Assembly: GCF_000799465.1 (NCBI RefSeq)
Contig: NZ_JUGU01000001.1
Span: 3,778,991-3,842,990 of the forward strand
Reading direction: 5' to 3'
DNA: 64,000 bases
Source of the DNA: Psychroserpens sp. Hel_I_66
GTDB lineage: Bacteria > Bacteroidota > Bacteroidia > Flavobacteriales > Flavobacteriaceae
The notes under the pieces were generated by a model, which saw only the letters and a program-made list of their open reading frames with translations, ran no database searches and had not been told where the DNA came from. The first letter of the stretch is position 1; every line of letters begins with the position of its first letter. A program made the translations under genes and the position numbers. Positions 29,568 through 38,898 of this stretch are shown here, in pieces.

Positions 29568-30281
29568 ATGCTTACAAAAAACCATATAAAACTAATTACG
29601 AGTCTAAGTCAAAAAAAGTTTAGACAACAACATCAATTATTTGTGGTTGAGGGTATAAAGGGTGTTGAGGAGTTCTTAAATTCTAGTTTTGAGTTACATC
29701 TCCTGTTTTCTACGGAATCTATTTTTAATGCGGAAACTGTTATTATTTCTGAAAAGGAACTCCAAAAGATAAGTCAGTTAAAGACAGCAAATACTGCGCT
29801 TGCGGTTTTTGAAATTCCGAAGAAAAAAGAATTACTTCACACTGGGTTGATATTGGCGTTGGATGACGTTCGCGATCCCGGAAATTTAGGCACAATCATT
29901 AGGCTTTGTGATTGGTTTGGAATAAAACATCTTGTCTGTAGCAATACAACCGTAGATTGTTACAACTCAAAAGTGGTGCAGGCTACTATGGGATCATTGA
30001 CAAGGGTCGATATTCAATTTGTGGATTTAGAGGCGTATTTGAGAGCGTATAAAGGCGATATCTTCGGAACGTTTATGGACGGAAACACGATCTACAAAGA
30101 AAGCTTACCAAACAAAGGTGTAATCGTTATGGGTAATGAGGCCAACGGGATTTCGGCAGAAATAGAACAACTGGTCACCAAAAAAATAAGCATCCCAAGA
30201 TTTGGAGCATTACAAGCTACTGAAAGTTTGAATGTTGCCACTGCTACAGCAATTGTATTAAATGAGTTTAAGAGGGATTGA
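29568..30281 (+). CDS. SpoU/TrmH-family RNA 2'-O-methyltransferase
   Basis: A SPOUT-fold methyltransferase of 237 residues. A substrate-binding N-terminal part (LTKNHIKLITSLSQKKFRQQHQLFVVEG) precedes the catalytic domain with the three SpoU motifs: DPGNLGTIIRLCDWFG, VMGNEANGIS and IPRFGALQATESLNVATATAIVLNEF. It uses SAM to methylate a ribose 2'-OH of rRNA or tRNA; the N-terminal segment is like 23S-type RlmB/TsnR relatives, but the target nucleotide cannot be assigned. It is divergent from tamL. Confidence 0.92.
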   Translation: MLTKNHIKLITSLSQKKFRQQHQLFVVEGIKGVEEFLNSSFELHLLFSTESIFNAETVIISEKELQKISQLKTANTALAVFEIPKKKELLHTGLILALDDVRDPGNLGTIIRLCDWFGIKHLVCSNTTVDCYNSKVVQATMGSLTRVDIQFVDLEAYLRAYKGDIFGTFMDGNTIYKESLPNKGVIVMGNEANGISAEIEQLVTKKISIPRFGALQATESLNVATATAIVLNEFKRD

Positions 30282-30367
30282 TTTTGAAGAATCAAATTTC
30301 CGAAGAAAGCATCTGAAAAATTCTTGAACTACATAAAATATCCAATACCTCAACGCTGAGCAGGCTT

Positions 30368-31081
30368 TTACTGAAACGTAAAATTCAAGAAAATACCACG
30401 AGTTTTCATAGTATTTATATTTCCTGTCCATGGGCTATTTGGATCTTCATCTCTCACCAACTCGTCATTAAGTGCAAAAACACCTCGAATAGATGGTGTA
30501 AATTTAAACCACTGGTTGTAAAAATCTATCCCAAAACCTAACTCATAAAAAAGCACGCTTTTTTTAGTTCTAAACTGCCCAGCAGCATTATCGTCTGGAT
30601 TTTCTTCATTACTTGAGAGGTTTAGAGCTGTAGAAAAACCGCCTATAAGAAAAGGCTTTATGTTATTGATTCTTTTTGTGGACACTTTTAACAATAAAGG
30701 AAAATGTACATAAGTTGATTTGACCTCACGCATTAAATCAGAATCATTAAACTCCAAACCGGTAAAGTAGGCTGGATCATATTGTAGGTTTCTAGTCGTG
30801 ATGAACAAACCAGGTTCAAAACGTAAATCAAAATAATCGTTAATTCTAAGATTTGATATTAAGCCTACACTAAAGCCCAGGGTATTATCAACTAAAATAT
30901 CTGGTTGATCTTCTTCGTACTGAAATTGATAATCATAGCTATTAAAGCCCAGGTAAAATCCCCATGACAATCTTTGCTTATCAAAGTTTTCAATATTTTT
31001 TATCTTTTCCTTGGTAAATAATTGCGCACTAACGGTTTGCGACGCAATCAAAAAGGCTAAAATTATAAGTACTCTCTTCAT
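30368..31081 (-). CDS. porT: PorT-family outer-membrane protein of the type IX secretion system
   Basis: A 237-residue outer-membrane beta-barrel with a signal peptide (VLIILAFLIASQTVSAQLFT). Family blocks: KQRLSWGFYLGFNSYDYQF, GFSVGLISNLRINDYFDLRFEPGLF, YVHFPLLLKVSTKRINNIKPFLIGG, ELGFGIDFYNQWFKFTPSIRGVFALNDE. PorT is required for type IX secretion in the phylum. It lies 27 bases after menG on the same strand, an arrangement I recall as common in flavobacteria, so the two are probably co-transcribed. Confidence 0.9.
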   Translation of the reverse strand: MKRVLIILAFLIASQTVSAQLFTKEKIKNIENFDKQRLSWGFYLGFNSYDYQFQYEEDQPDILVDNTLGFSVGLISNLRINDYFDLRFEPGLFITTRNLQYDPAYFTGLEFNDSDLMREVKSTYVHFPLLLKVSTKRINNIKPFLIGGFSTALNLSSNEENPDDNAAGQFRTKKSVLFYELGFGIDFYNQWFKFTPSIRGVFALNDELVRDEDPNSPWTGNINTMKTRGIFLNFTFQ

Positions 31082-31108
31082 AAATTACATTAATGACTTA
31101 GAAACGTG

Positions 31109-31840
31109 TTAGGCTTTTGTTGCGGTATAAATTGTGGCAACACCTAAAGTTTGCGGTTTGTCTTGCACGTTAATAAACCCAATTTTACGTAAAATATTGT
31201 TTAAAACCTCACCATATGGAAAAACTGATGCAGATTCACTCAAATAGGTGTAAGCCGATTGGTCTTTAGAAAACAATTTGCCTATGTTAGACATTACGTA
31301 TTTGGTATAAAACTTATAGCCTTGTTTAAATGGTGTTTTTGTAGGAACAGAAGTTTCTAATATGACGAAAATCCCGTTTGGTTTTAATACTCTCAGTATT
31401 TCTGCCAGTCCTTTTTCTAGAGTTTCGAAATTTCTAACACCAAACGCAACGGTAATGGCATCAAAGCTGTTATCTTCAAAAGGGAGATTTTCAGAATCAC
31501 CAACAACCATATTAATAAGATTGTCTAAATTTTTATTCTTAATTTTTGTACGACCAACCTCTAACATGCCATCGCTAATATCCAAACCTATAATTTCCTT
31601 AGCATTCGTTTTGGCTAAACTTATGGCAAGGTCACCAGTACCAGTTGCGATGTCCAAAATGCGCTCAGGATTTGTTTTTGAAACAATATCGACCACTTTA
31701 TTGCGCCATTTAATGTCTATGCCAAAAGAAATAACACGATTTAAACCATCATATTCTTTTGATATATTATCAAACATTTGAGTGACTTGTTGCTTTTTGT
31801 TAAGCTCACTATCCTTGTATGGAGTAACTTTTGAGGACAT
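31109..31840 (-). CDS. menG: Demethylmenaquinone methyltransferase (UbiE/MenG)
   Basis: A class I SAM methyltransferase of 243 residues, last step of menaquinone synthesis. Blocks: [28 protein letters not shown] (in parts), [18 protein letters not shown] (SAM motif I), [28 protein letters not shown] and [15 protein letters not shown]. The product supplies menaquinone for NQR and the respiratory chain. Its promoter -7 element ends about a dozen bases before the ATG, so the mRNA may have almost no leader. Upstream partner of porT. Confidence 0.95.
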   Translation of the reverse strand: MSSKVTPYKDSELNKKQQVTQMFDNISKEYDGLNRVISFGIDIKWRNKVVDIVSKTNPERILDIATGTGDLAISLAKTNAKEIIGLDISDGMLEVGRTKIKNKNLDNLINMVVGDSENLPFEDNSFDAITVAFGVRNFETLEKGLAEILRVLKPNGIFVILETSVPTKTPFKQGYKFYTKYVMSNIGKLFSKDQSAYTYLSESASVFPYGEVLNNILRKIGFINVQDKPQTLGVATIYTATKA

Positions 31841-31851
31841 TATTTTTTTTG

Positions 31852-31859
31852 CAAATATA
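31852..31859 (-). promoter_or_regulatory. Promoter -7 element of menG-porT
   Basis: Reads TATATTTG on the minus strand; its last base is 11 bases from the A of the ATG (31840), predicting a leader of only a few bases. Confidence 0.6.
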
Positions 31860-31927
31860 CTTAAAACTAACCGCTTTATACAATTTATAACCTATTTTGA
31901 AACGATTACTATGATAGAATAATGTAG

Positions 31928-31935
31928 TATATTTG
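31928..31935 (+). promoter_or_regulatory. Promoter -7 element of trkA-trkH
   Basis: TATATTTG 26 bases before the trkA ATG; no -33 element at the usual distance. Confidence 0.5.
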
Positions 31936-31961
31936 TATGCTTTTTTGAATAAAAAAAATCT

Positions 31962-33311
31962 ATGAAAATTATTATTGCAGGTGCAGGAGAGGTTGGATTT
32001 CATTTAGCTAAACTATTATCATACGAGTCACAAGAGATAACACTAATTGATACTGATAAAAATAGTCTAGCCTATGCCAGTAACCATTTAGATATTAGAG
32101 TTATAAAGGGAGATGTAACATCCATTTCTATACTAAAGGATGCAAGAATTGATACTTCGGAATTATTTATAGCAGTAACATCTTCAGAAACTACGAACAT
32201 TACAGCTTGCGTACTCGCTAAGCAATTGGGAGCAAAGCAAACCATTGCCAGAATCTCAAATTCAGAATTTTTAGATCAAGAAGATGGTCTTGGTTTTACA
32301 AAATTTGGAATTGATGAGCTCATTTCCCCTGAAAATCTAGCAGCTTCGGAAATTGAACTATTACTCAACCAATATGGTTTTAATGATACCTATGAGTTTG
32401 AAGAAGGTAAATTAAAGATGTTGAGTTTGCGTTTGTCAAGAACAGCAAGTTTTGTAGGTAAAACAGTAAGGGAAGCAGCAAAAGTATTTCCAGAATTACA
32501 TTTTGTACCTATCGTTATACAGCGTTTTGGGACACAATATACCATTATCCCAAGAGGAGATACCGAATTTAAAGAAGGAGACAAAGTTGTGTTTATGACA
32601 TCCAAAGGTGGAGATGCGGAGCTCTTCGAACTTTCAGGAAAAGTAAAAGCAGAACTTAAAAACATCATGATTTTAGGCGGTAGTAAAATAGGTTATAAAA
32701 CCGCAAAAGATCTCTGTCAAGGTAAATACAAAGTGAAACTTATTGAGAGTGATGCAGAAATTGCTTTTGAATGTGCAGACGATCTGCCAAATGCACTCGT
32801 TATTAATGGAGACGGTAGAAATGTAGAGCTTCTTGAAGAAGAAAACATTTCAGATATGGATGCTTTTATATCTGTAACAGGAAATTCTGAAACAAATATT
32901 ATGTCATGCCTTGTTGCGAAATCTAAAGGTGTGAAAAAAACCATAGCACTGGTAGAGAATATGGATTATTATCAACTATCACAATCTATTGGTATTGATA
33001 CATTGATTAACAAAAAACTACTTGCTGCCAATAATATATTTAGATATATAAGACGAGGAGAAGTTTTAGCAATGACAAAACTTACAAATATGAATGCAGA
33101 GTTATTGGAGTTTGAGGTGAATTCAAACTCAAAAATCACTCAAAATAAAATCAAGGATCTTGATTTTCCGCGTTCTGCAATAATAGGAGGTGTCATTAGG
33201 GATGATGTAGGCATTATTCCTTTAGGGGATTTTAAAATAGAAATAGGAGATAAGGTCGTGGTTTGCAGTTTGCCTAGAGCAATCACACAAGTAGAACGTT
33301 TCTTTTTCTAA
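31962..33311 (+). CDS. trkA: Trk potassium uptake regulatory subunit TrkA
   Basis: A peripheral membrane protein of 449 residues with two tandem RCK modules. RCK1 opens with IIIAGAGEVGFHLAKLLS (NAD(H)-binding Rossmann), DTDKNSLAYASN and VTSSETTNITACVLAKQLGA; RCK2 with IMILGGSKIGYKTAKDL and VTGNSETNIMSCLVAKSKG. Each is followed by a TrkA-C domain (for example FVGKTVREAAKVFPELHFV). It gates the TrkH channel in response to nucleotides. The trkH gene follows at once. Confidence 0.96.
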   Translation: MKIIIAGAGEVGFHLAKLLSYESQEITLIDTDKNSLAYASNHLDIRVIKGDVTSISILKDARIDTSELFIAVTSSETTNITACVLAKQLGAKQTIARISNSEFLDQEDGLGFTKFGIDELISPENLAASEIELLLNQYGFNDTYEFEEGKLKMLSLRLSRTASFVGKTVREAAKVFPELHFVPIVIQRFGTQYTIIPRGDTEFKEGDKVVFMTSKGGDAELFELSGKVKAELKNIMILGGSKIGYKTAKDLCQGKYKVKLIESDAEIAFECADDLPNALVINGDGRNVELLEEENISDMDAFISVTGNSETNIMSCLVAKSKGVKKTIALVENMDYYQLSQSIGIDTLINKKLLAANNIFRYIRRGEVLAMTKLTNMNAELLEFEVNSNSKITQNKIKDLDFPRSAIIGGVIRDDVGIIPLGDFKIEIGDKVVVCSLPRAITQVERFFF

Positions 33312-33326
33312 TTGATATCAAAAATA

Positions 33327-34820
33327 ATGAAGCTCAATTATAAAATCATTTTTCATTTCTTCGGGTTGCTTTGTCTATTTAATGGCGGTTTCATGATCTT
33401 ATCAACACTAATTAGCCTTATTTATGATGATGGTGTTACTTTAGAGCTATTTGGAGCTGGTCTTCTCGTGCTTTTAGTAGGTGGGATTTCTATGTTTCTT
33501 ACAAAAGGGCATAAAAAAGAACTTAATAAAAGAGATGGTTACATTGTAGTTGCTTTTGGTTGGATCGTAATGGCCTTGACTGGGACAATACCTTATTTAA
33601 CCACAGGAGCCATACCAGGATTCACAAATGCTTTTTTTGAAACCATGTCTGGTTATACCACAACTGGAGCCACTATTTTAAGCGATATTGAAGCAGTTCC
33701 AAAAGGCGTTTTATTCTGGAGAAGTATGACCCATTGGATTGGTGGAATGGGAATTATCGTTTTAGCCATTGCCATTTTACCATTGTTGGGCATTGGAGGC
33801 ATGCAGTTATTTGCTGCGGAAGCTCCAGGTCCCAATGCAGATAAACTTCATCCTAGAATTACAGATACCGCTAAACGTTTATGGTTAATTTATTTTGGTT
33901 ATACAGCAGCTGAAACTATTTTGCTTCAAGTTGCAGGAATGAGCTTTTTTGATGCTATAAACCACTCATTATGTACCCTCTCTACTGGCGGATTTTCAAC
34001 CAAAAACGCAAGTGTTGCCTATTGGAATGGGCAACCTATAATTCAATATATTATTATATTATTTATGTTTTTAGCAGGTACAAACTTTGTATTGAGCTAT
34101 TTTGCATTTAAGGGGAAAATTCAAAAAGCAATATTTGACGAAGAGTTTAAATTGTACTTCAAATTCATAGCTTTGTTTACAATCATAGCGTCATTGATTA
34201 TATATTTTAATGCAGATTTTTCAATATCTTCTATTGATCATCCAATGGTTTATGGAAAAGCCGAAGCTTCTTTTAGGCACGCCTTGTTTCAAGTAATTTC
34301 GGTTATCACCACAACTGGTTTTATTACTGCAGATTATACTTTATGGACACCGTTTTTGGTGGTTTTCTTTTTCGGTTTGATGTTTTTGGGAGGTTCCGCA
34401 GGAAGCACTTCTGGAGGTGTTAAAGTCGTACGCCATATGATTATGATAAAAAATGGCTTTCTAGAATTTAAGCGCGCATTGCATCCTAACGCGATTCTGC
34501 CAGTGCGATACAATCAAAAAGCGGTACCAGGAAATATTGTATTTAATATTCTTGGCTTTTTTATTTTATACATGTTATCCTTTATTGTTGGTGCTTTAGT
34601 GTTTTCTATGTTTAAAATAGATTTTGAATCTGCAATTGGTCTATCCGCCTCAAGTTTAGGAAATGTTGGACCAGCGTTGGGCAATTTCGGACCCGTAAAT
34701 AATTATGAAGCATTGCCAGCTTTGGGTAAATGGTGGTCATCCTTTTTGATGCTTATAGGTCGATTAGAACTCTTCACTGTTTTAATATTATTGACACCCT
34801 TTTTCTGGAGAAATCGTTAA
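33327..34820 (+). CDS. trkH: Trk potassium uptake membrane subunit TrkH
   Basis: A polytopic K+ transporter of 497 residues with four pore repeats. Selectivity-filter-like segments include ETMSGYTTTGATIL, HSLCTLSTGGFSTKN, VISVITTTGFITADY and SASSLGNVGPALGNFGP, each with the conserved Gly. The start could be the TTG at 33312 right after the trkA stop or the ATG at 33327; I prefer the ATG, since MKLNYKIIFHFFGLLCLFNGG matches the usual family start. Works with TrkA. Confidence 0.95.
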   Translation: MKLNYKIIFHFFGLLCLFNGGFMILSTLISLIYDDGVTLELFGAGLLVLLVGGISMFLTKGHKKELNKRDGYIVVAFGWIVMALTGTIPYLTTGAIPGFTNAFFETMSGYTTTGATILSDIEAVPKGVLFWRSMTHWIGGMGIIVLAIAILPLLGIGGMQLFAAEAPGPNADKLHPRITDTAKRLWLIYFGYTAAETILLQVAGMSFFDAINHSLCTLSTGGFSTKNASVAYWNGQPIIQYIIILFMFLAGTNFVLSYFAFKGKIQKAIFDEEFKLYFKFIALFTIIASLIIYFNADFSISSIDHPMVYGKAEASFRHALFQVISVITTTGFITADYTLWTPFLVVFFFGLMFLGGSAGSTSGGVKVVRHMIMIKNGFLEFKRALHPNAILPVRYNQKAVPGNIVFNILGFFILYMLSFIVGALVFSMFKIDFESAIGLSASSLGNVGPALGNFGPVNNYEALPALGKWWSSFLMLIGRLELFTVLILLTPFFWRNR

Positions 34821-35002
34821 AATTCCAATTATTTTTAAAATTATTTTTTCTTCGGAAATATGAATATCCATAGCTATTTCGGGAATTTTGTATTGGTTTT
34901 TAAGGGTTTATAAATAAAATTGCCTGTAACATTTTATGTAACTGTACGTCTTATTTGTATAATCAACAACCGCTGAATGTTTCAGCATTAAACCAATCAA
35001 TC

Positions 35003-35257
35003 ATGGAATTAGTAATAACATCATCGCATTTAAAGCCAGAATCAAAACGTAGATTAAAAACCCAATTTGTAAGACCAGAAGGTTTATTGAATTCAAACTA
35101 CAAGTCTATCGTAAACGGTAATTTAAAAAATGCAAATTCATCATCAATCTTTGGTATTAAGCAAAGCTTAAAAGGCAGACAATATCAATTTACTTCAAGT
35201 ATCGATACACTTTTAAAACTGTCTGTTTTTGCGATCGTATTAGCTTTTGTAATCTAA
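35003..35257 (+). CDS. Small putative membrane protein, function unknown
   Basis: I recognise no family. From the ATG at 35003 the product has 84 residues: a basic, Ser- and Asn-rich soluble part (SSHLKPESKRRLKTQFVRPEG, FGIKQSLKGRQYQF) and one C-terminal hydrophobic helix (LLKLSVFAIVLAFVI) ending the protein, so it may be tail-anchored. A TTG at 34955 would add 16 residues. It lies 180 bases after trkH and 176 bases before a second small basic protein with a C-terminal helix. Confidence 0.55.
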   Translation: MELVITSSHLKPESKRRLKTQFVRPEGLLNSNYKSIVNGNLKNANSSSIFGIKQSLKGRQYQFTSSIDTLLKLSVFAIVLAFVI

Positions 35258-35433
35258 AAAAGCTTTTATAATTAGACCTTTTTAACTGGTACGATTAGGT
35301 GCTCACCTAAAACTATCTTTTATATTTTTTAACTATCGCTTTTTGATTCATTTTATGATTTCTAAAGCACTAGTGTACTTCAATTTTAACTGTTGAACCT
35401 CTGAAAGAAATTTTTAGGATAAATAAAGATATT

Positions 35434-35706
35434 ATGAGCATCGCATCAATGAATAGCGTAATTAACAATAATAGAAAGTTATTAAAAAACGGAAAACGTG
35501 TACCTTTTACCAAAATGAACGGTGGTTCTGGTAAAAAACGAGACTATAAAAGATATGTGTTACCAGAGGTGTTTCCTCATGTTTTGAGACGTGTAAGAAT
35601 AAAAATTAAGAGACAGAATAGGCTATTGCTAATAAGGAAAATTGGTGTTGGAACTTTTGTGGTATTAATATTTTTATACTGGTTTTATAGATTACAATAT
35701 GGATAA
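35434..35706 (+). CDS. Small basic protein with C-terminal membrane helix, function unknown
   Basis: No family recognised. The 90-residue product is strongly basic (NRKLLKNGKRVPFTKMNGG, KKRDYKRY, VLRRVRIKIKRQNRLLLIRK) and ends with a membrane helix (IGVGTFVVLIFLYWFYRLQYG). The N-terminal part could bind nucleic acid or phospholipid; this is inference. It has the same build as its upstream neighbour at 35003 (basic head, terminal helix), though the sequences are not clearly alike. A terminator follows the stop codon. Confidence 0.6.
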   Translation: MSIASMNSVINNNRKLLKNGKRVPFTKMNGGSGKKRDYKRYVLPEVFPHVLRRVRIKIKRQNRLLLIRKIGVGTFVVLIFLYWFYRLQYG

Positions 35707-35708
35707 AA

Positions 35709-35748
35709 AAAGACCTTTTAGATTGTTTTTGATTTCTAAAAGGTCTTT
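35709..35748. terminator. Terminator between small ORF and aminotransferase
   Basis: A perfect 14-bp stem (AAAGACCTTTTAGA / TCTAAAAGGTCTTT) with a 12-base loop. The T run is strong on the minus strand (aminotransferase) and weak on the plus strand. Confidence 0.8.
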
Positions 35749-35770
35749 AAATTGTTTGTAACTGATTTCT

Positions 35771-36955
35771 TTAACTAACCGCTTCCTTGATTCTTTTTAT
35801 AGCTTCAATAATCTGCTCTTGTGACGCAGCGTAAGATATACGAATACAATCTGGATTTCCAAAAGCGACTCCTGTCACTGTAGCAACATTTGCATGTTCT
35901 AAAATGTAAAGAGAAAAGTCTGTTGCGTTCTCAATTTTTTTTCCTTTTAAGGTTTTTCCGAAGAAAAAAGAAATATTTGGGAACACATAAAATGCACCTT
36001 CTGGAACGTTTGTTTTAAAGCCTTCGATTTCGTTTAATAGCCCTAAAATTAACTCTCGTCTTACTTTAAACTCGTCAATCATAAATTGAACACGACTTGG
36101 AGATTCATTCAATGCGGTTATTACAGCACGTTGTGCTATACAATTTGCACCACTAGTGATTTGACCTTGCATTTTAGTGGAAGCTCTTGCTATTTTTTCT
36201 GGAGCACCAATATATCCAATTCTCCAGCCCGTCATGGCGAATGCTTTTGAAACACCATTTACGGTAACAGTTCTATCAAACATATCATCAAATTGTGCCA
36301 TACTTGCATGACCACCAATAAAGTTGATGTGCTCATATATTTCATCTGAAACGACTATGATATCTGGATGGTTTTGCAATACATCTGCAAGTGCTCTCAA
36401 TTCTGATTCACTATAAACAGATCCACTGGGATTGCATGGAGAACTGTACCAAATCATTTTAGTTTTTGGAGTAATTGCAGCTTCTAATTGTTTGGGTGTA
36501 AGCTTAAAGTCGTTCTCAATGGAAGTCTTCACTTCAACAGGAACACCTTCATTAAGTTTAACAATATCACTGTAACTTACCCAGTAAGGACATGGTAAAA
36601 TAACTTCATCGCCTTTGTTTAACAAAACTGCTGCAATATTGGCCAGCGACTGTTTTGCACCTGTAGACACTACAATTTGTGCATGGGTATAAGTAAGATG
36701 GTTATCTCTTTTGAATTTAGTGATAATGGCATCTTTTAAATCTACATAACCATCTACAGGAGAATAAGAGTTATAATTATCATTGATAGCTTGAATTGCT
36801 GCCTCTTTAATATAGTCTGGTGTATTAAAATCTGGCTCTCCAAGACTTAAGCCAATTATATCTTTGCCTTCTGCTTTTAGTTCTCTGGTTTTTGCTGCCA
36901 TTGCTAATGTGGCAGAAGTTGCCATATTAAGAACTCTATCTGAAAGTTGTGTCAT
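35771..36955 (-). CDS. Class I PLP-dependent aminotransferase (aspartate aminotransferase type)
   Basis: A fold-type I aminotransferase of 394 residues. Family blocks: IIGLSLGEPDFNTPDYIKEAA, YSPVDGYVDLKDAI, VVSTGAKQSLANIAAVLLN, WYSSPCNPSGSVYSE, VVSDEIYEHINF and the PLP lysine in VNGVSKAFAMTGWRIGYIG. The closest familiar group is thermophile-type aspartate/prephenate aminotransferases (AspC/AspB subgroup I-gamma). Substrate cannot be fixed from sequence. Single gene, starting 26 bases downstream of the desaturase stop on the same strand. Confidence 0.92.
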   Translation of the reverse strand: MTQLSDRVLNMATSATLAMAAKTRELKAEGKDIIGLSLGEPDFNTPDYIKEAAIQAINDNYNSYSPVDGYVDLKDAIITKFKRDNHLTYTHAQIVVSTGAKQSLANIAAVLLNKGDEVILPCPYWVSYSDIVKLNEGVPVEVKTSIENDFKLTPKQLEAAITPKTKMIWYSSPCNPSGSVYSESELRALADVLQNHPDIIVVSDEIYEHINFIGGHASMAQFDDMFDRTVTVNGVSKAFAMTGWRIGYIGAPEKIARASTKMQGQITSGANCIAQRAVITALNESPSRVQFMIDEFKVRRELILGLLNEIEGFKTNVPEGAFYVFPNISFFFGKTLKGKKIENATDFSLYILEHANVATVTGVAFGNPDCIRISYAASQEQIIEAIKRIKEAVS

Positions 36956-36981
36956 TTAAAATAGTTGGTTGTTGTGATTGA

Positions 36982-38079
36982 TTAGCTCATTGCTGGTTTC
37001 ATTCCCATTTGTTTTAGGAATCTAAAATGTGCAACAATAGCTTTTCTTGTGGTTTCGTATTCTTTGTATGGTAAATTAAATTCGTTTGCGGTTTCTCTGA
37101 CTATTTTAGAGATTTTTCCGTAGTGAATATGACTTATATGCGGAAAAATATGATGCTCGACTTGATGATTAAGTCCGCCGGTATACCAATTTATAATTTT
37201 ACTTTTTGCGCCAAAATTAACAGTTGTATTAAGTTGATGAATAGCCCAAGTATTTTTCATAGTTCCGCATTCTTCTGGTAAAGGCATTTCTGCTTCATCC
37301 ATGACATGTGCCAATTGAAATGTAACGCTCAAAATCAATCCTGCTACATAGTGCATCACGAAGAAACCAATTAAGATCTTCCACCAAGCGATGTCTAAAA
37401 CGAGCATAGGTATTACAATCCAAATAGAAATATAAACAATTTTTGAAATCACTAATTTAGTCCAATTAGTTACTGGGTTTGGTAATTTGCCATAAGATAA
37501 CTTGCGTTTCATATAACGATACATCTGCTGAAAATCTGTTGTGATTGCCCAGTTTATTGTCAAAAGACCGTAAAGTAATACTGAATAATAATGTTGAAAT
37601 CTATGGTGCTTGTGCCATTCTGAATGTTTAGAAAAACGTAAGACGCGACCTGCCTCTAGGTCTTCATCATGACCGTGAATATTGGTATAAGTATGATGAA
37701 GCACATTGTGTTGTACTTTCCAGTTATAAACGTTTCCTGCAAGAATATAAATACTACTTCCCATTAAGCGGTTAACCCACTCTTTATTTGAAAATGAACC
37801 ATGATTACCATCGTGCATCACATTCATTCCCACTCCAGCCATGCCAATTCCCATGACTATTGTTAAGATTAACTGTAACCATCCTGGAATATCTAAGGTT
37901 AGAATTAAAAAATAAGGCAATAAAAATATAGTAAACATGATTATGGTTTTTAACCATATTTTCCAATTCCCGGTACGCTTTAAATTGTTTTCTTTAAAGT
38001 AAGTATTGACACGCTTATTTAGAGTTCTGAAGAATTTAGCAGAATCTGTTCTTGAGAAAGATAATGTTTGTGTACTCAT
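36982..38079 (-). CDS. Membrane fatty acid desaturase (acyl-lipid/acyl-CoA type)
   Basis: A 365-residue diiron membrane desaturase. The three His boxes are visible: HDGNHGSF, HNVLHHTYTNIHGHDED and HQVEHHIFPHISHIHYGK, the last of the HxxHH type found in front-end/delta-type desaturases. Four membrane helices surround them (for example MFTIFLLPYFLILTLDI and LQLILTIVMGIGMAGVGMNV). It would introduce a double bond into membrane acyl chains with reduced ferredoxin or cytochrome b5-like donor. Probably co-transcribed with the aminotransferase downstream. Confidence 0.92.
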   Translation of the reverse strand: MSTQTLSFSRTDSAKFFRTLNKRVNTYFKENNLKRTGNWKIWLKTIIMFTIFLLPYFLILTLDIPGWLQLILTIVMGIGMAGVGMNVMHDGNHGSFSNKEWVNRLMGSSIYILAGNVYNWKVQHNVLHHTYTNIHGHDEDLEAGRVLRFSKHSEWHKHHRFQHYYSVLLYGLLTINWAITTDFQQMYRYMKRKLSYGKLPNPVTNWTKLVISKIVYISIWIVIPMLVLDIAWWKILIGFFVMHYVAGLILSVTFQLAHVMDEAEMPLPEECGTMKNTWAIHQLNTTVNFGAKSKIINWYTGGLNHQVEHHIFPHISHIHYGKISKIVRETANEFNLPYKEYETTRKAIVAHFRFLKQMGMKPAMS

Positions 38080-38128
38080 GCTATTAATTTTTGAATATAA
38101 CGTAATATGTCACGTTTTCATATCTGAG

Positions 38129-38136
38129 CAAAGATA
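38129..38136 (-). promoter_or_regulatory. Promoter -7 element of the desaturase
   Basis: Reads TATCTTTG on the minus strand, about 50 bases before the desaturase start. Confidence 0.45.
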
Positions 38137-38193
38137 ATTAATAATTACTGTGCTTTAGATAATAAAATCTTAAAAATATCGACATAAAAATAC

Positions 38194-38201
38194 ATACTTT
38201 T
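38194..38201 (+). promoter_or_regulatory. Promoter -7 element of rsmG
   Basis: TACTTTTG, 18 bases before the rsmG start codon. Confidence 0.5.
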
Positions 38202-38218
38202 GTGAAAATCTTAAAAGA

Positions 38219-38848
38219 ATGGAGCTTTTACAACATTATTTTCCTGATTTAACTGGGGAACAAATTGTTCAGTTTAAAAAATTAGAGGACCTTTATAAAG
38301 ACTGGAATTTAAAAATCAATGTCGTTTCACGTAAAGATATTGATGAGCTGTATCTACGCCATGTTTTGCATTCTTTGGGTATTGCAAAGTTAATTAGGTT
38401 TAAGCCAGACTCTAATATTTTAGATGTAGGTACTGGAGGAGGTTTTCCAGGAATACCGTTAGCTATTTTGCATCCCGAAAGTCAATTTCATCTGGTAGAT
38501 AGTATTGCTAAAAAATTAAAAGTGGTTGGTGAGGTTGTAGAAGGTTTGGGTCTTACAAATGTAAGAACGACTCATAGTAGAGTTGAGGAGATTGATGAAC
38601 AATTTGATTTTATTGTAAGTAGGGCAGTAGCTGCAATGCCAACTTTTGTGCATTGGGTAAAAGGTAAAATTGCAAAAACACAAAATCACGAACTAAAAAA
38701 CGGAATTTTATATTTAAAAGGTGGTGATCTTAGCGAGGAGTTAGAGACCTACCAAACTGCAACAGTTTATAATCTTCAGGATTATTTTAAAGAAGAGTTT
38801 TTTGAAACTAAAAAACTGGTGCACTTACCAATAAAATACCGTGGATAA
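38219..38848 (+). CDS. rsmG: 16S rRNA (guanine-527 N7)-methyltransferase RsmG
   Basis: A 209-residue SAM methyltransferase (GidB family). Blocks: FKKLEDLYKDWNLKINVVSRKD, RHVLHSLGIAKLI, NILDVGTGGGFPGIPLAIL (motif I), FHLVDSIAKKLKVV, FDFIVSRAVAAMP and YLKGGDL. It methylates G527 in the 530 loop of 16S rRNA. It is a single gene between the divergent desaturase and a terminator. Confidence 0.97.
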   Translation: MELLQHYFPDLTGEQIVQFKKLEDLYKDWNLKINVVSRKDIDELYLRHVLHSLGIAKLIRFKPDSNILDVGTGGGFPGIPLAILHPESQFHLVDSIAKKLKVVGEVVEGLGLTNVRTTHSRVEEIDEQFDFIVSRAVAAMPTFVHWVKGKIAKTQNHELKNGILYLKGGDLSEELETYQTATVYNLQDYFKEEFFETKKLVHLPIKYRG

Positions 38849-38882
38849 AAAGAAGCTTCATGATTTTTTATGAAGCTTCTTT
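38849..38882. terminator. Bidirectional terminator between rsmG and the DUF6029 gene
   Basis: A perfect 13-bp stem (AAAGAAGCTTCAT / ATGAAGCTTCTTT) with an 8-base loop between two convergent genes. Confidence 0.8.
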
Positions 38883-38898
38883 GTTTATTCTATTTGAT

